A stretch of 64,000 nt of DNA from Botryotinia globosa (Eukaryota; Ascomycota; Leotiomycetes; Helotiales; Sclerotiniaceae): the NCBI GenBank assembly GCA_014898425.1, contig RCSZ01000003.1, forward strand, positions 2,480,001 to 2,544,000, read 5' to 3'. Each line of letters begins with the position of its first letter. Position 1 is the first letter of the stretch. The translations under genes were made by a program, and so were the position numbers. The notes beneath the pieces are model-generated. The model did not search any database. It was given only the letters and a program-made list of their open reading frames with translations, and had not been told where the DNA came from. Below, piece after piece: positions 61,526 through 64,000 of this stretch.

Positions 61526-64000
61526 TCATTTCCCATACGCTACATTGATATCTTTCTCGTATCTCTCGAAGATTGCTTTCCGATTAAGTTTCATGGTCGC
61601 TGTTATTAAGTTCTGTTTTCGTTGTTCATCGTTAGCATTGTTTGACATATACTCTCCTCCCTTCTCTCCAAGTAGCCGTGCTACCTGTCATGTCATGAAT
61701 ATAAAGTCTGAACTCAGCTACCCTGACACATACGACCATAGACTGAAGAGAATTGGGCATCCCGTCCGCTCTGCCATACACAAGCTTCAGATCGGTGGAT
61801 TAGTAGTTGGGTGGGTGACCACCAGCGAATTCCCACTGTTGTATGTTTATTTTGCCTTTTTGCTCTTGCCTCAAATGACAAGAGAAATGAAAGAAATGAA
61901 AGCAAACTCACATTGACCGTCGTCCACTCTTCATCAGCCAAAACAACACCCTTAATGATTTCCATACCAGCTAGCCCTGCTCTCTTTCCTACAGTCTGCA
62001 TTTGTTTCAATACTTCACGATTAATGGATTCATTGTGTACTAAATCACCGATGCCATGCCCTTCTATACCGATTGACTCGGCGAGCTTTTTGAGGGCCGG
62101 CTCGGCTGGAACGACAATTGCGATGGGATGAGTCTCGGAGATCGAGGCGTAGATGCATAAATTCGCTACTACAGTCGCGGATCGATAGACCGATTCTAGC
62201 TGTTGAAGAATTAGCACACAGGATACACATGCGTTAGATTATGCACTATATATACCTTCTCCAAAGCAATGTACTCTCCGTTCATCGTTTTCACCAGGTT
62301 CTTTTTGCGGTCGATGATCTTCAAGTGTCCGTTCTTATCCCACTCCCCGATATCCCCAGTTTTGAACCACCCATCCGAGGTAAGCGCTTCGGCTGTCTCG
62401 ACAATATTATCATAGTATTCGGACATGACGCTAGGCCCTCGAATCCAGATCTCTCCTTGTGGGGGAGTGTTAGTAGCGAAGTATCCCGCGTCGGGAAAGT
62501 CGACGAGTTTTATTTCGATACAGGCAGGGATATCACCAGCTTGGAGGGTAAAGGAAAGGGGGTCGCATATTGCGCCCATGCTGATGGGTTGTTAGCATAC
62601 TTGGTTTTGACATATAATTGGATAGGAGTCACCAACGCGGCAGTCTCTGTGGATCCGTATCCAGATATCATGGGTGTGATGGTGTGAGAGATGAATTCTT
62701 GGGTTTGTTGAGATATGGGGCCAGCTCCATTCATACAGAATCTTAAACGTCCACCGGTCGCTTGTTTGACTTTGTTAAATACAACAGTATCCAAAATACT
62801 GGAACCGGGCAGGCCGCTTGAGGATAGCAAACGTTTCGAGTAGAAAGCACTCCAGAATAAGCTTCGGACAACTGGACCCCCTTTGTTCACATTGGCAATC
62901 ACACCTTTTTTGACAGTCTCCCAAACGGATGGCACACCTACTAGTAGTGTGGGTTTCAATTCGAGAATATCACCTTTGCAATTTTTCATAGAGGTTTCCG
63001 AAAGAGTTCGGGGATGGCCATAACCCATCAGGGCCCCCCAGTAGAGGCATGCGTTTTCAAATACAAATTCGAAGATGTGAGCGAGGGGAAGGTATGCTAG
63101 CAGTGTATCTGAAGGACCTAGATAGTCGCCGACAATACTATTGGCTCCAGCAACTATAAAGATGTCAGTTTAGAGGATAACAGAAAACTAGTATACTAAC
63201 TGGCAGCCACGACGTTCTTATGCTTCAGCGAGACCCCTTTTGGGGTACCACTTGATCCAGATGTGTACATAATGCAACATAGATCTTCGGCTTTGGGCGG
63301 CACAGCTTCGACGGGGTGTAAATGTCCCAAATCTATGAGCTCATCATAACTTAAAAGCGTCAGGTGACTATGGCTTTTTTTCAATTCTTTGATGCTCGAC
63401 AATGAGAGTTCTGTATCACCATCTGTGTTATATATCACGTATTCGATATTCTTCAAGTCTTCAAGAGAATCAAGTAGAGTTTTCAAAAGTTGTGGTTCTA
63501 AGAATATGGCCTTGGCTTTCGTTTGTATGAGAGAATGACGGAGTCCTTCGACACCAAGAGTATCGTATGCAGTGACGATAGGCATGGATTGGGACATGGA
63601 ACCATGAGCGATTGACAGCCAATGGGCACTAGATTGACATAAGCTTGGATATCAAATAGTCTGTAATATGAACGATTACCTCGTTGTTGCAAAGAGATGA
63701 ACTCGATCATCCTTAGCCAGTCCAAGTTTCCTCAAACCTGCTCCCACACTCAGTACCGTAGCTTCATACTCCTTGAAACTTAGATATTCATATCCACTCA
63801 TCTCAAAATAAGTCCATACTTTATCTACCTCCTGTGTTTGCCCATTGATGATCTTCTTTATCTTTTTCGTCTCCTCATGTTTCTTGATAAGTTTCCTAGA
63901 CCCCAGCGCTCGTGCATCGCGAAAACGACGAGAGCTCCGTTGTATGATATCGAACACAGTCTCGATACCCGATTCTGGTTGGGAAAGAAGGTCTGGATAT
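61526..64000 (-). CDS. Long-chain acyl-CoA synthetase, 5' end outside the window
   Basis: The 3' 655 codons of an ANL-superfamily enzyme that activates fatty acids to acyl-CoA via an acyl-AMP intermediate. Exons: 63999-63680 (continues past the edge), 63628-63201, 63153-62637, 62580-62256, 62199-61912, 61612-61526. Motifs: CIMYTSGSSGTPKGV (P-loop), YLPLAHIFEFVFE, MISGYGSTETAAMGA (adenylate site), PPQGEIWIRGPSVMSEYY, DGWFKTGDIGEWDKNG and IIDRKKNLVK (hinge), and C-terminal LITATMKLNRKAIFERYE with the catalytic-lysine neighbourhood. It is closest to fungal Faa1/Faa4-type enzymes. Donors at 62636 (GTTGGT) and 63200 (GTTAGT) are non-consensus but keep the conserved frame. The last intron (61911-61613) is 299 nt against 47-56 nt for the other four, and hosts a 5S rRNA gene on the opposite strand. 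The start codon is not in this window. Confidence 0.93.
61728..61846 (+). rRNA. 5S ribosomal RNA gene
   Basis: 119 nt with the fungal 5S signature: it begins ACATACGACCATAGACTGAA, contains GCATCCCGTCCGCTCTGCC and TTAGTAGTTGGGTGGGTGAC, and ends GTTGTATGT. Helix I pairs (ACATAC with GTATGT), helix II pairs (CTGAAG with CTTCAG), and helix IV is GGTGG-GTGA-CCACC, a compensated version of the common fungal GGTCG/CGACC. A T-rich tail (TTTATTTTGCCTTTTT) follows as a Pol III stop. 5S genes are dispersed in filamentous ascomycetes rather than inside the rDNA unit. This copy lies antisense within the last intron of the acyl-CoA synthetase gene. Confidence 0.93.

Noticed and set aside
1..64000. tRNA genes
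   Set aside because: I looked for B-box-like GGTTCRANYCC words on both strands and found none with a plausible A box and cloverleaf. A tRNAscan run would be decisive.
1..64000. CRISPR arrays or bacterial-type operons
   Set aside because: The repeats are simple satellites without unique spacers, and gene structure is eukaryotic.

Overview
This 64 kb window looks like the chromosome of a filamentous ascomycete (Pezizomycotina). The genes have many short introns of about 45-75 nt with GT..AG ends, and they encode recognisable fungal families: GWT1, a KIN4-type kinase, a Cps1-like polysaccharide synthase, a GH16-acyltransferase fusion and a fungal long-chain acyl-CoA synthetase. Intergenic DNA is long, microsatellite-rich and interrupted by A/T-saturated blocks that look like RIP-degraded repeats. 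I favour Leotiomycetes/Helotiales as the group, but this is an impression, not proof. All exon structures were worked out by hand from splice signals and reading frames.

Layout. At 1-824 there is AT-rich, repeat-like DNA. At 825-4712 (-) lies a many-exon HExxH zincin-like protein, followed by a metallo-beta-lactamase-fold protein at 5045-6103 (-). A KIN4/KfsA-type kinase occupies 7486-11194 (-), and its upstream side is a 7 kb gene-free tract full of micro- and minisatellites. gwt1 (18352-19912, -) is divergent from a BTB-domain gene (20925-22639, +). A Cps1-like GT2 lies at 26301-28067 (-), followed by nearly 9 kb without a convincing gene. A basic coiled-coil protein is at 36934-38043 (+).

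The most coherent group is 39596-47610. A cellulose-synthase-like GT2 (-) is divergent from a secreted/membrane GH16-like plus acyltransferase-3-like fusion (+), which is followed by a second acyltransferase-3-like membrane protein (+). Together they suggest synthesis, acyl decoration and binding or remodelling of a surface polysaccharide. The order of action is inference.

Further right are a DEDDh exonuclease-like (GFD2/YDR514C-type) protein (49056-50027, -), a SPRY protein (52882-54000, -) divergent from an LGFP-repeat protein (54612-56493, +), a Ser/Ala/Gln-rich single-pass membrane protein (59516-61084, +), and the 3' part of a long-chain acyl-CoA synthetase (61526 to the window edge, -). 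The last intron of that synthetase is unusually long (299 nt) and contains a complete-looking 5S rRNA gene on the opposite strand. No other RNA gene was recognised.

Mobile DNA. Two AT-rich inverted-repeat elements flanked by TA (50703-51674 and 57264-58140) each carry a nested insertion of about 160 bp. A third short element (48289-48429) has a 5-bp target duplication. These small elements share a layout of a YGTGAC-type box next to a strong hairpin, and may be an undescribed MITE group.
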